NCBI RefSeq assembly: GCF_002150005.2
Contig: NZ_MSPP01000002.1
Span: 372,001-436,000, forward strand
Length of the DNA: 64,000 nucleotides
Reading direction: 5' to 3'
Source: Marivivens niveibacter
Lineage (GTDB): Bacteria; Pseudomonadota; Alphaproteobacteria; Rhodobacterales; Rhodobacteraceae
Below, in pieces: positions 1-8,173 of the stretch (position 1 is its first letter; each line of letters begins with the position of its first letter). The notes under the pieces are model-generated. The model worked only from the letters and a program-made list of their open reading frames with translations, was not told the origin of the DNA and did not search any database. The translations under genes and the position numbers were made by a program.

Positions 1-730
1 CGGTTGGGCGTGGGACGCAGGAAACATCGAACCAAGTCTCATCCGGATCGCCAGAAATATGGATATTTTGTCGTGAAATGGCGCTGTCCAGCAGCGTGCC
101 GCCTTCGCTGGGGGTGTTGAACAAATTCAGTGGTGGCCAAGTTTGAATGTCCGTAGGGGCGCAGCCAGAATGTTGCGAGGCAAGATCCAAGTACGCTCTG
201 TTTGCCCAAGTGATCGTGCCATTAATGTCTTGTTTCCAGATCAGTTGAGGTGAATCTTCGGCGATATTACGCAGCGCTTGCAATTCGTCGTTCAGCGATG
301 CTGCTGCGGCGCGGTCGATGGTTTCGCCGCGATGGGAACCATCGTCATAGCTGATCCGTGATAGACCGTTCCAATATTCTGCGATCACTTGCAAATCAGG
401 ATTATCAGGCGAGGTTAAAACCCGCCTCCCGTCTTGAGACAGGGTTTCCAGATGTGACCGAAGATGCGGAAAATGCGGTGCGAAAAGCGCGACAAATCGA
501 TCCCAGTCCGTGGTTTCGGTCGTGCGGTTTTTGATCAACGCACGGGCCGCAGGGGTTGCATCAATCAAGTTATGGTCATCAAACAGAAAAACAATTTTCT
601 CTTCGGCTTCGCGCAACAGGGCGCGCGCAGTTTGCCGTTTCTGATCGAAATGCCGCATGATGGCGTAGATGAATGTCCCACTTAATCCCACGCCCAAAAG
701 GCAGGTTAAAACCAATCCTTGGATCGTCAT
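1..730 (-). CDS. PAS-domain sensor histidine kinase, N-terminal part (cut by window edge)
   Basis: I translated this reading frame from the minus strand. It opens with ATG at 730 and stays open to the window edge (about 243 residues). Residues 3-23 form one hydrophobic segment (LVLTCLLGVGLSGTFIYAIM). A charged linker and a PAS-like sensor region follow, including LRNIAEDSPQLIWKQDING and a TWANRAYLDLA stretch typical of PAS folds in kinases. The catalytic domain would lie outside the window. The gene starts 56 bp after the regB stop on the same strand, so it may be co-transcribed with regB and form a second sensory input. Histidine kinase is inferred from PAS wording and context; a diguanylate cyclase is not excluded. 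Confidence 0.7.
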   Translation of the reverse strand, partial: MTIQGLVLTCLLGVGLSGTFIYAIMRHFDQKRQTARALLREAEEKIVFLFDDHNLIDATPAARALIKNRTTETTDWDRFVALFAPHFPHLRSHLETLSQDGRRVLTSPDNPDLQVIAEYWNGLSRISYDDGSHRGETIDRAAAASLNDELQALRNIAEDSPQLIWKQDINGTITWANRAYLDLASQHSGCAPTDIQTWPPLNLFNTPSEGGTLLDSAISRQNIHISGDPDETWFDVSCVPRPT

Positions 731-786
731 GATCGAAACTCCATCATCGTTTTGATGAAGCTAAATCAACGAAGGTTAATTCAGGG

Positions 787-2136
787 TTAAATATCGATTG
801 GCACGTTTTCTCCAAGAGCCGCGCGTTCGCCGTGGTCTGGATCAACCTTGGAGCGGATCCAACTGACAGTCACAATTGCGCCACCCAGATCACCGCCATT
901 GGCAAAGGCCAATTTCGCACCCGACCGTTCCAGCAAGGTTTTGGCGATGAACAGGCCTAGACCCATTCCGTCATAGCCAGGCCGTTGCGGCAAATTGCGT
1001 TGCCTGACAAAGGGATCGCCGATACGTGAAATAACGTTCTGGCTGTACCCAGCGCCATCATCACAGATGCGCACCAAAACTGTGTCCTTTGACCAATGCA
1101 TTTCGACGTCGACGGTCGTTGCAGCAAAATCCACTGCGTTTTGAATAAGGTTCCGTAGGCCGTGAATGATTTCAGGACGGCGGCTGATGATTGGCTGTGT
1201 GTCGGGTGCGATTGTGTCTTTGGCGATATGGAACCTGATTTCTTTGCCTCGGGTTAGGTGCGGCTCGGCCGCTTCGCGCAAAATCCCTTCGATTGGGACA
1301 TTGCGTAGGTGCAAATCGTCTTTGCCCGCGCGGCCCATAGACCGCAGAATATCACGGCACCTATCCGCCTGATCGCCAATCAAACGCAAGTCTTCGACAA
1401 GGTCGTCGTTATCCCCTGCTTCGTCCAATAGTTCGGCTGAAACCAATTTGATCGTCGCCAATGGCGTACCCAGTTCATGCGCGGCCGCAGCGACGACACC
1501 GCCCAAATCCGTAAGCTTTTGTTCGCGTGCCAAAGCCATCTGAGTGGCAAGAAGGGCATCAGACATATCGTGCATTTCGGTGGTAATCTGGCGTGCATAA
1601 GCGCCTAGAAACAAAACGCCGACAACGAGCGAGATCCAGAAGCCAAAGCGAAAAATCGCAGGAAGTTCTAGCAACTCGCCAGTGCTGGTGATCAGTGGGA
1701 AATGCCACAGCGCCAATGCCGTGATGATAGCGATTGCGACACCGCCCAACATAGCGGTGTTCCGCAACCGCAAAAATGTTGCAGCGATCGTGACGGGGGC
1801 AAGCACGAGCAAGGCAAAGGGATTGTTCAGACCGCCCGTCAGATACAGCAGCAAACACAATTGCAGCAGATCAAATAGCAGCATCAACATCGCCTCTAAT
1901 TCCGTGAGGCGTTTGGTTTCTGGATATAAAAATGATGAAAATAAGTTGGCGATGATAGATGCGCCAATCGCCATGGCGGCCAATCCTACCTCCAATTCCA
2001 GTTGGAATAGATAGACTGTGACAATTAGCGCGATGATCTGACCTACGATGGCGATCCAACGCAGGATAACCAATGTACGCAGGCGGACCCATCGGCTGCG
2101 TTCGCGGTCGTACAAAGAAGTTGTCGGAATTGTCAT
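787..2136 (-). CDS. regB: Redox sensor histidine kinase RegB/PrrB/ActS
   Basis: This is the membrane sensor of the RegBA redox system, which controls photosynthesis, respiration, carbon and nitrogen fixation genes in alphaproteobacteria. Residues 20-190 carry about six membrane segments. The ubiquinone-sensing loop motif GGLNNPF lies at residues 101-107. The H-box (AHELGTPLATIK) places the phosphorylated His at 220. The redox-active cysteine following the H-box is present as C260 in DRCRDIL. An HATPase domain with DDGAGY and GMGLGLFIAKTLL fills the C terminus. The gene diverges from senC across 73 bp, and regA follows senC: the classical regB-senC-regA arrangement. All diagnostic residues are present, so the kinase should be functional. 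Confidence 0.97.
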   Translation of the reverse strand: MTIPTTSLYDRERSRWVRLRTLVILRWIAIVGQIIALIVTVYLFQLELEVGLAAMAIGASIIANLFSSFLYPETKRLTELEAMLMLLFDLLQLCLLLYLTGGLNNPFALLVLAPVTIAATFLRLRNTAMLGGVAIAIITALALWHFPLITSTGELLELPAIFRFGFWISLVVGVLFLGAYARQITTEMHDMSDALLATQMALAREQKLTDLGGVVAAAAHELGTPLATIKLVSAELLDEAGDNDDLVEDLRLIGDQADRCRDILRSMGRAGKDDLHLRNVPIEGILREAAEPHLTRGKEIRFHIAKDTIAPDTQPIISRRPEIIHGLRNLIQNAVDFAATTVDVEMHWSKDTVLVRICDDGAGYSQNVISRIGDPFVRQRNLPQRPGYDGMGLGLFIAKTLLERSGAKLAFANGGDLGGAIVTVSWIRSKVDPDHGERAALGENVPIDI

Positions 2137-2209
2137 AGCTGGTGGCCTTTGCAGGGCTTGTTATTCAGGGACTTTAGGGCAATCAATGCGCCAAACAAAG
2201 GAGAGCGTC

Positions 2210-2830
2210 ATGGAAAAGAAAATCGCCATTGCTGCCACATCCGTTGCTGCATTGTTTATCGGCGGGACTATTGCAGTCGTTCAATTGAACAAAGCGCCGC
2301 AGGATTTTGCACAATGCGGGGCAACCGCAGTTGCGGGCAGCGCAATTGGCGGACCGTTCGAATTGGTCGATTCCGATGGCGAAACTGTTACTGACGCAGA
2401 TGTAATTACTGGCCCGTCAGTGATTTATTTCGGCTATACGTTCTGCCCTGATGTGTGTCCTCTGGACGCGATGCGCAACGCCCAAGCAACTTATATTTTG
2501 GATGAAAAAGGGATCGAGGTTACGCCGATCTTTATTTCGATCGACCCCGAACGCGATACACCAGAGGTCGTCGGAGAGTTCGCCAGCAATTTTCATGAAC
2601 GTATGATTGGCCTGACAGGATCGCTCGAACAAACCGATGCGGCATCCAAGGCATATCGCACGTATTATAAGAAAGAAGAAAACGGCGATCCTGAATATTA
2701 CCTCGTGGATCATAGCATTCAGTCGTATTTCAACATTCCCGGTTATGGCGTAATTGATGTGTTCGGGCACACTGAAACGCCCGAAAATGTGGCCCAGCGT
2801 ATGGAATGTCTGATTGATATGACTGGCTGA
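2210..2830 (+). CDS. senC: SCO1/SenC/PrrC family copper chaperone
   Basis: The product is a membrane-anchored thioredoxin-fold protein that delivers copper to the CuA or CuB site of haem-copper oxidases and in some species feeds redox information to RegB. An N-terminal anchor (residues 5-26) is followed by the copper-binding motif TFCPDVCP with C79 and C83, and by the distal His ligand in LVDHS. The length (206 aa) is normal. I chose ATG 2210 because AAAGGAGAG lies directly upstream and because the hydrophobic anchor begins there; an upstream in-frame extension to 2048 would overlap the divergent regB and lacks a ribosome site. The gene sits between divergent regB and co-directional regA. Confidence 0.95.
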   Translation: MEKKIAIAATSVAALFIGGTIAVVQLNKAPQDFAQCGATAVAGSAIGGPFELVDSDGETVTDADVITGPSVIYFGYTFCPDVCPLDAMRNAQATYILDEKGIEVTPIFISIDPERDTPEVVGEFASNFHERMIGLTGSLEQTDAASKAYRTYYKKEENGDPEYYLVDHSIQSYFNIPGYGVIDVFGHTETPENVAQRMECLIDMTG

Positions 2831-2887
2831 TTTGACGAAACTGTTTGTCAGGGCTACCTGTAGGGTACGCGAAAAGAGGCAGATCGT

Positions 2888-3439
2888 ATGGACGTAAAAG
2901 CTCTGGATCTGGGAGAGGACAATTCGCTTCTTCTGGTTGATGATGACGAACCGTTTCTGAAACGGCTGGCAAAAGCTATGGAAAAGCGCGGATTTTCTGT
3001 CGAAACGGCAGGGTCTGTCGTGGCTGGCAAAGCGATTTCAACTGCCCGTCCGCCAGCCTATGCGGTGATCGACCTGCGGCTAGAGGATGGAAATGGTCTG
3101 GACGTCGTGGAAACCCTGCGCGAACGCCGCCCTGACAGCCGCATCGTTGTGTTGACGGGATACGGTGCGATCGCGACGGCTGTTGCTGCGGTAAAAATCG
3201 GTGCGACTGATTATTTGTCGAAACCAGCTGATGCGAATGACATTATCAACGCCTTGTTGCAGACGGGCGATGAACTGCCGCCGCCCCCAGAAAACCCGAT
3301 GAGCGCGGACCGCGTCCGTTGGGAACATATCCAGCGCATCTACGAATTGTGTGATCGCAACGTGTCGGAAACCGCGCGTCGCCTGAACATGCATCGCCGC
3401 ACGTTGCAGCGCATTCTGGCGAAACGCAGCCCTAAATAA
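2888..3439 (+). CDS. regA: Redox response regulator RegA/PrrA/ActR
   Basis: This is the cognate response regulator of RegB. The receiver domain (residues about 13-130) has the acidic pair DDDE and the phospho-acceptor Asp62 in YAVIDLRLEDG, then the TGYG and SKPAD motifs. The C terminus (about 145-183) is a Fis-type helix-turn-helix, VSETARRLNMHRRTLQRI, nearly invariant in RegA proteins. A proline linker (PPPPENP) joins the two domains as in the family. The gene is 57 bp downstream of senC and probably shares its transcript. Its last 8 bp overlap the 3' end of the convergent LysR gene. Confidence 0.97.
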   Translation: MDVKALDLGEDNSLLLVDDDEPFLKRLAKAMEKRGFSVETAGSVVAGKAISTARPPAYAVIDLRLEDGNGLDVVETLRERRPDSRIVVLTGYGAIATAVAAVKIGATDYLSKPADANDIINALLQTGDELPPPPENPMSADRVRWEHIQRIYELCDRNVSETARRLNMHRRTLQRILAKRSPK

Positions 3440-4307
3440 CGGCCTCGCTGCGCAGCCATTTGATGAACGTGGCGCGTTTAGATGACACAGACTCTTTGCG
3501 AGTTACGATGTAATATCCCACACCGCGCGGTTTCGTGCGGGCGATGGGAATGATCGTTCCTGCGTCCAGCTCTGCCTTGACCAGTGGTTCCATCAATACC
3601 GCAATGCCTGATCCTGTTGCCAATGCGGCGCGGACGCTGCCCATTGTGGGCAGACTGCGAATGGTTGATTGATCGTCTAGCCACCCTTCCTCTTTCGCCC
3701 ATTCGATCGGCTCCAGATGGTTTTCATCGAAAAGCCAATCCATTTTGCTTAGATCGCCGTCCATCAGGCGGGGGATATCGCGCACAATCTGGGCAGAGCC
3801 GCAAATGACAAATCGCGCTTCGGTTAGCAATTGATTGTCCGTCCCTGCCCAATTGCCCCGTCCGTAGCGAATGGCCAGATCAACGCCGTCAGATTGGAAA
3901 TTAACCAGATCATGCGACGTTCGGATCGCGAGTGGAATATCGGGGTGTTTGGACCAAAACCGCGGTAGCCGAGGCATCAGCCAGTTCTCAGCGAAATTCG
4001 ACGTTGTCGATATAACCAGCGGCGCATCAGTTTTGTCCGCCGTTAAATCACGAACCGCAGAAATAATCGTACCAAACCCAAGGTTCAGTTCAGCGGACAG
4101 TTTTTGACCAGCTGCAGTCGGGACCATGCGGTTGCCCTGACGTTTGATCAATGGCTCTCCGAAATAGTCATGAAGAGCGCGGATATGTTGGGCAATCGCC
4201 GCGTGGGTGACGTTTAATTCAGTCGCTGCTGCCGTCAGATTGCCAGTCCGACAAGCCGATTCAAACGCGCGCAGCGCAGCCAATGATGGGATGTTGTGCC
4301 AGTCCAT
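3432..4307 (-). CDS. LysR-family transcriptional regulator (GcvA-like)
   Basis: The N terminus (residues about 5-65) is a LysR winged helix-turn-helix with LAALRAFESACRTGNLTAAATELNVT split over two helices, and the remainder is a periplasmic-binding-like effector domain. The wording AAIAQHIRALHDYFGEPLIKRQGNRM resembles the GcvA subgroup. The 291-aa length is normal. The gene is convergent with regA (8-bp overlap) and divergent from a 55-residue ORF at 4403. A LysR-type T-N11-A palindrome lies 3 bp upstream of its start codon, suggesting autoregulation. The effector and targets cannot be read from the sequence. Confidence 0.9.
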   Translation of the reverse strand: MDWHNIPSLAALRAFESACRTGNLTAAATELNVTHAAIAQHIRALHDYFGEPLIKRQGNRMVPTAAGQKLSAELNLGFGTIISAVRDLTADKTDAPLVISTTSNFAENWLMPRLPRFWSKHPDIPLAIRTSHDLVNFQSDGVDLAIRYGRGNWAGTDNQLLTEARFVICGSAQIVRDIPRLMDGDLSKMDWLFDENHLEPIEWAKEEGWLDDQSTIRSLPTMGSVRAALATGSGIAVLMEPLVKAELDAGTIIPIARTKPRGVGYYIVTRKESVSSKRATFIKWLRSEAVI

Positions 4308-4310
4308 ATT

Positions 4311-4325
4311 GTAAGTTTGGCTTAC
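4311..4325. promoter_or_regulatory. Candidate LysR operator (T-N11-A palindrome)
   Basis: The sequence GTAAGTTTGGCTTAC has perfect 5-bp arms and fits the T-N11-A pattern recognised by LysR regulators. It lies between the divergent LysR gene and the small ORF at 4403. It is a candidate autoregulatory site; no experimental support. Confidence 0.5.
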
Positions 4326-4402
4326 ATCATGACATTTTTCAAGATTCGCGAATTTGGGCAGGCACGCTGTAAAGGTTAACCACCCAATCAGGAGGTTTAC
4401 CC

Positions 4403-4570
4403 ATGTTATGCGTATTTAATTCGATGTTTTCCGCAGCAACACGCCGCCAAACCCGTTCAGGGTATTCGCATTTCGAACGGGAGCTTCGCCGTGTTCAGGA
4501 CGATAAAAATCTAACACCTTCCGAACGCGAAGATTTTCGCCGCGCATTGCTGCGCAGCTATATGCGTTAA
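4403..4570 (+). CDS. Small conserved-looking hypothetical protein (55 aa)
   Basis: The ORF starts with ATG at 4403 behind a strong ribosome site (GGAGG at 4391-4395, 7 nt spacing), which is the main reason to call it real. The protein is basic and charged (RELRRVQDD, PSEREDFRRALLRSYMR), with no membrane segment, and is probably mostly helical. It is divergently placed from the LysR gene and its stop codon overlaps the convergent HD-hydrolase gene by 4 bp. It looks loosely like the short arginine-rich DUF1127-type proteins of alphaproteobacteria but lacks their full signature, so no function is assigned. Confidence 0.6.
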   Translation: MLCVFNSMFSAATRRQTRSGYSHFERELRRVQDDKNLTPSEREDFRRALLRSYMR

Positions 4571-5163
4571 AGCTGCGCCAGTAATTCGTTGTGCCGTGCG
4601 GTGTAGTCATTCCGCGCGTGGACAGGCGGGCGCAGTTTCAATTCAAATTGCGCGGCAAAGCTGCGGTCGATTTTACCAAAGAATTTGTCGGCCTCGGCTT
4701 CGGTGAAACCTGCGATGCGGGTTGCCTCTAACCATGCGCTGACCAGGTCTGCCTTTTTGATCTGGCGTTTGACGGTTGCAGGCAATTTGGCGGGCAGGCC
4801 GAATTTAATGTGAATGGCCGCGGTCAGCCGTTCATCCAGATCTTTGTAGCTGGGGCCAACGGATGCTTTGACGGGGCTGATCATATCGCCAATGACGTAT
4901 TCGGGCGCATCATGCAGCAACGCGGCCAATTGCCATTTCGCGGGTGCCTTGGGATTTTGGGCGGTGAAAATCTGTTCAACCAGCACGGAATGTTCGGCAA
5001 CAGAATAGGGCCAATCGCCCATGGTTTGCCCATTCCAGCGCGCAACAAAAGCCAGCCCGTGGGCGATATCTTCGATTTCGATATCCATTGGGGTTGGGTC
5101 CAACAGGTCCAAACGACGCCCCGAAAGCATACGTTGCCATGCGCGTGGTTGTTTAGCTGCCAT
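4567..5163 (-). CDS. HD-domain phosphohydrolase (YfbR-like)
   Basis: This 198-aa protein is a single HD domain, a metal-dependent phosphohydrolase fold. The metal-binding residues are visible as SVAEHSVLVEQ (first His) and LLHDAPEYVIGD (the HD pair). The family includes 5'-deoxynucleotidases and nucleotide hydrolases; the ordering of motifs is closest to YfbR-type enzymes, but the substrate is not determinable here. The gene is divergent from ahcY across 79 bp and convergent with the small ORF. No oddities in length or start (SD-like purines are weak). Confidence 0.85.
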   Translation of the reverse strand: MAAKQPRAWQRMLSGRRLDLLDPTPMDIEIEDIAHGLAFVARWNGQTMGDWPYSVAEHSVLVEQIFTAQNPKAPAKWQLAALLHDAPEYVIGDMISPVKASVGPSYKDLDERLTAAIHIKFGLPAKLPATVKRQIKKADLVSAWLEATRIAGFTEAEADKFFGKIDRSFAAQFELKLRPPVHARNDYTARHNELLAQL

Positions 5164-5242
5164 GTTTTCACCCGTTCGTTCCGTTGCCCGATAGGGATTA
5201 CAGTGCTATCTGTCCCGCGACAATTGAATTGGAGATGCGCTC

Positions 5243-6631
5243 ATGGCCGCAGATTATGTAGTTAAGGATATCGCTCTTGCCGCGTTTGGCCGCAAAGAGC
5301 TGGATATTGCTGAAACCGAAATGCCTGGCCTGATGGCCACCCGCGAAGAATATGGCGACGCGAAACCACTGGCTGGTGCACGCATCGTTGGATCGCTGCA
5401 TATGACGATCCAGACCGCTGTTTTGATCGAAACCTTGGTCGCGCTGGGCGCTGATGTGCGCTGGGCGTCGTGCAACATTTTTTCGACCCAAGACCACGCA
5501 GCGGCAGCCATCGCCGAAGCAGGCGTTCCTGTGTTCGCGATCAAAGGCCAAAGCTTGGAAGAGCACTGGGACTACTTGGACAAATCTTTCCAGTTTGAAG
5601 ACGGTCCAAACATGATCCTGGACGATGGCGGGGACGCAACGCTGTACGTTCTGCTGGGTGCACGTGCCGAAGCTGGCGAAGACATTATTCCGGTGCCTCA
5701 GTCCGAAGAAGAAGCCGTGATCAAAGCGCAGATCAAAAAGCGTATGGAGCAATCCCCAGGCTGGTTCACCAAAGTCCGCGACCAGATCAAAGGCGTGTCC
5801 GAAGAAACCACCACAGGCGTTCACCGTCTGTATGATCTGCACAAAAACGGCCAGCTGCCGTTCCCTGCGATCAACGTGAACGATTCCGTCACCAAATCGA
5901 AATTTGACAACAAATACGGCTGTAAAGAATCGCTGGTTGACGGCATTCGCCGTGCGACAGACGTAATGATGGCTGGTAAAGTGGCTGTTGTTTGCGGTTA
6001 TGGCGACGTTGGCAAAGGCTCGGCTGCTTCGCTCGCTGGCGCTGGTGCCCGCGTAAAAGTAACCGAAGCCGACCCGATCTGCGCCCTGCAGGCCGCGATG
6101 GACGGTTTCGAAGTCGTCCTGTTGGAAGACGTTGTTGCTGACGCTGACATCTTCATCACCACCACCGGCAACAAAGACGTCATTCGCATCGAACACATGC
6201 GCGAAATGAAGGACATGGCGATCGTTGGTAACATCGGTCACTTTGACAACGAAATTCAGGTCGCCTCTTTGAAAAACCACAAATGGACCAACATCAAAGA
6301 ACAGGTCGACATGATCGAAATGCCTTCGGGCAGCCGTCTGATCCTGTTGTCCGAAGGTCGTTTGCTGAACCTTGGCAACGCAACGGGTCACCCATCGTTC
6401 GTGATGTCGGCATCCTTTACCAACCAGGTTCTGGCGCAGATCGAACTGTGGCAAAACGGCGATGACTACCAGCCGGGCGTTTTCATCCTGCCAAAGCATC
6501 TGGATGAAAAAGTGGCGCGTCTGCATTTGGCGCGTGTTGGCGCGAAACTGACCACCCTGTCCCCTGATCAGGCGGCATATATCGGTGTGACCCCAGAAGG
6601 TCCGTTCAAGCCCGAACACTATCGCTACTGA
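5243..6631 (+). CDS. ahcY: Adenosylhomocysteinase (S-adenosylhomocysteine hydrolase)
   Basis: The enzyme reversibly hydrolyses S-adenosylhomocysteine to adenosine and homocysteine, relieving product inhibition of methyltransferases in the activated methyl cycle. The 462-aa length is typical of bacterial AhcY. Visible signatures are [15 protein letters not shown] (about residues 76-90), the NAD-binding glycine motif [10 protein letters not shown] (about 252-261), and the invariant C-terminal KPEHYRY. ATG 5243 follows GGAG at 5231-5234. It is monocistronic, with a strong terminator 16 bp after its stop. I looked for a SAM/SAH riboswitch in the short 79-bp leader and saw none. Confidence 0.98.
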   Translation: MAADYVVKDIALAAFGRKELDIAETEMPGLMATREEYGDAKPLAGARIVGSLHMTIQTAVLIETLVALGADVRWASCNIFSTQDHAAAAIAEAGVPVFAIKGQSLEEHWDYLDKSFQFEDGPNMILDDGGDATLYVLLGARAEAGEDIIPVPQSEEEAVIKAQIKKRMEQSPGWFTKVRDQIKGVSEETTTGVHRLYDLHKNGQLPFPAINVNDSVTKSKFDNKYGCKESLVDGIRRATDVMMAGKVAVVCGYGDVGKGSAASLAGAGARVKVTEADPICALQAAMDGFEVVLLEDVVADADIFITTTGNKDVIRIEHMREMKDMAIVGNIGHFDNEIQVASLKNHKWTNIKEQVDMIEMPSGSRLILLSEGRLLNLGNATGHPSFVMSASFTNQVLAQIELWQNGDDYQPGVFILPKHLDEKVARLHLARVGAKLTTLSPDQAAYIGVTPEGPFKPEHYRY

Positions 6632-6646
6632 TCTAATGTGATCCAT

Positions 6647-6682
6647 AAACCGCCGGTTCAGGATGCTGAGCCGGCGGTTTTT
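6647..6682 (+). terminator. Rho-independent terminator of ahcY
   Basis: AAACCGCCGG at 6647-6656 pairs perfectly with CCGGCGGTTT at 6671-6680 around a 14-nt loop, followed by a T run. It lies 15 bp after the ahcY stop codon. Confidence 0.92.
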
Positions 6683-6701
6683 CTATGCTCTAAGGGGGAA
6701 A

Positions 6702-6723
6702 AATTCGCCCGAACGTGCGAATT
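6702..6723. repeat. Inverted repeat upstream of the DUF2853 gene
   Basis: AATTCGC (6702-6708) and GCGAATT (6717-6723) form perfect arms around an 8-nt spacer. The element lies about 105 bp before the DUF2853 start and after the ahcY terminator, in a 197-bp gap. It could be an operator; the cognate regulator is unknown. Confidence 0.4.
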
Positions 6724-6828
6724 CTGACGAATGCTCGGATTTTGTCTTTACCCAACAATCTTTCACGAATTAGGCTCTTGGCATCCAGACACGAAATGGG
6801 CGTGTGAATTTATTGAAGGGGCACAGAA

Positions 6829-7170
6829 ATGGGCAAGCGTGACGACCTGATCGCAAAATATGCGGAAGATCTGAAAGAAAAATGTGGCATGACACCAGAT
6901 ATGGATCTGCTGACAAAAGTAACCATTGGTTGCGGTCCAGCTATCTATAACGCGGATGCGTCGACCGTTGCGGGCAGCCAGCCAGCTGAACTAGAAACCG
7001 TGAAAAACAATTTCCTGATTAAAAAATTGGGCCTGTCCGATGGTCCAGAGCTGATGGAAGCAATCAACTCGGTTATCGAAACTTACGGTAAATCCGAGCG
7101 CAACAAATACCGCGCGGTGATTTACTACATGCTGACCAAACATTTCGGCAAAGAGTCGATCTACAGCTAA
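6829..7170 (+). CDS. DUF2853 family protein
   Basis: This 113-aa soluble protein matches the DUF2853 family by its pattern: MGKRDDLIAKYAEDLK at the start, a central KVTIGCGPAIYN stretch, and the C-terminal KYRAVIYYMLTKHFGK. Structures of family members are helical and no function is known. It is preceded by a GAAGGGG ribosome site and followed by a strong terminator, so it forms its own transcription unit. No membrane segment or catalytic motif is evident. Confidence 0.85.
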   Translation: MGKRDDLIAKYAEDLKEKCGMTPDMDLLTKVTIGCGPAIYNADASTVAGSQPAELETVKNNFLIKKLGLSDGPELMEAINSVIETYGKSERNKYRAVIYYMLTKHFGKESIYS

Positions 7171-7194
7171 TCGATCGATATCGATGAAAATGCG

Positions 7195-7226
7195 AAAGGC
7201 TTTTCCTTTGTGGAAAAGCCTTTTTT
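7195..7226 (+). terminator. Rho-independent terminator of the DUF2853 gene
   Basis: AAAGGCTTTTCC (7195-7206) pairs with GGAAAAGCCTTT around a 5-nt loop, followed by an uninterrupted T run. Confidence 0.92.
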
Positions 7227-7308
7227 GTTTTTACATACCCCCACGGTCCAACGTGTGGGAGCGTCGGGTGACACAGCGGGGCGGTGCATGTGCGCGGCCC
7301 CGTTTTGA

Positions 7309-7704
7309 TTAGAACAGGTTCAAAACCGCGCCGATCACGGCGCAGCCAAACACCGCATAGCCAGCATCAATCAATGTTAATTTGAACGGCCGGCCACCGT
7401 AGGCGTTGTTGATCATGATCCAAGGGCTGATAAAAAACGCGCCGATCCCCAATCCAGAAATCAGGCCTCCGCCAATCGTCATAACGCCGGATGATGCAAA
7501 TACGTGGCGCATCATGCCAGCGACGAAAATCATCGCGACCATTGCCATGATATAGGGTTTTGGATCGCTGCTGTTTTTGGGTTTGCCGTCCGCGCCTTTT
7601 TCGATTTGCGCAGCGGCCATCCATGGTTCAGCCAAAAGCATGTACCACACCGCGCCAAAGGCAAATCCCGCGATCGCGGCCACAATTACGTTTAAAAATT
7701 CCAT
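7309..7704 (-). CDS. DUF1761 family small membrane protein
   Basis: The 131-aa protein has four hydrophobic segments (about residues 5-27, 50-70, 75-98 and 110-131). The opening pattern (VAAIAGFAFGAVWYMLLAEPWM) and the later ALISGLGIGAFFISPW-like segment match DUF1761 membrane proteins of unknown function. It is the last gene of a minus-strand series but is separated from the EVE gene by a 10-bp-stem hairpin whose 3' arm contains its probable ribosome site (see 7708-7744). Translation may therefore be conditional. Confidence 0.8.
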   Translation of the reverse strand: MEFLNVIVAAIAGFAFGAVWYMLLAEPWMAAAQIEKGADGKPKNSSDPKPYIMAMVAMIFVAGMMRHVFASSGVMTIGGGLISGLGIGAFFISPWIMINNAYGGRPFKLTLIDAGYAVFGCAVIGAVLNLF

Positions 7705-7707
7705 ATC

Positions 7708-7744
7708 AAAGCCCCCGTTAATTGGGTTTAGTATCGGGGGCTTT
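7708..7744 (-). promoter_or_regulatory. Hairpin covering the ribosome site of the DUF1761 gene
   Basis: On the minus strand, AAAGCCCCCG and CGGGGGCTTT form a perfect 10-bp stem with a 17-nt loop. The 3' arm holds ACGGGGGC, the only purine-rich candidate ribosome site, and ends 3 nt before the ATG at 7704. No T run follows on this strand, so it is not a typical terminator of the upstream EVE gene. It could be a leader that hides the start site, or a weak terminator/attenuator. On the plus strand it is followed by T-rich sequence but no plus-strand gene leads into it. Confidence 0.55.
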
Positions 7745-7759
7745 GTTTTGTTTGGCTAT

Positions 7760-8173
7760 CTAAATTCCGCCAAGGTCGCAGATGATTTTCCATTCATCTG
7801 CGGTCACAGGCTGAACCGATAGGCGAGAATTTTTCAACAGAACCATGTCTTTCAGGCGGTCGTCTTGTTTGATCTGTTCCAGCGTGACAGCGCGTTTTAG
7901 CGGTTTGACGGCGCGCACATCCACGCAGTCCCAACGTTCATCATCCGTCGTGCTGTCAGGGTGGGATTCAGCGCAGATCTCAACAATCCCCACGATTTCC
8001 AGCCCGCTGCGCGAATGGTAGAAAAACCCCTGATCGCCCAGTTTCATGGCGCGCATGTTGTTGCGCGCCTGATAATTTCGAACGCCGTTCCATTCTTCGC
8101 CTTTGTCCCCTTTGGCGACCTGATGATCCCAGCCCCAAACGTCGGGTTCGGATTTAAACAGCCAATAGGCCAT
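7760..8173 (-). CDS. EVE domain-containing protein
   Basis: The 137-aa protein opens with MAYWLFKSEPDVWGWD and contains WNGVRNYQARNNMRAMKLGDQGFFYHS, both characteristic of EVE domains (PUA-like fold, linked to binding of modified nucleic-acid bases). It is a stand-alone EVE protein; its role in bacteria is not settled. I chose ATG 8173, which overlaps the upstream yciI-like stop codon by one base (TAATG), rather than the longer frame from 8194 that would begin inside that gene. Last member of the tsaD-gpsA-yciI-EVE operon. Confidence 0.9.
   Translation of the reverse strand: MAYWLFKSEPDVWGWDHQVAKGDKGEEWNGVRNYQARNNMRAMKLGDQGFFYHSRSGLEIVGIVEICAESHPDSTTDDERWDCVDVRAVKPLKRAVTLEQIKQDDRLKDMVLLKNSRLSVQPVTADEWKIICDLGGI

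Noticed and set aside
464-685. 73-residue plus-strand open frame near the left edge
   Set aside because: Antisense to the PAS-kinase frame, which has a hydrophobic segment and PAS wording.
5164-5242. SAM/SAH riboswitch before ahcY
   Set aside because: The leader is only 79 bp, part of it promoter, and no matching stem-loop or pseudoknot pattern was seen.
5198-6646. 482-residue open frame on the minus strand
   Set aside because: It lies fully antisense to ahcY, which has clear family motifs; composition is typical of an antisense shadow.
7708-7744. Plus-strand terminator
   Set aside because: No plus-strand gene reads into it; the position against the minus-strand start codon is more telling.
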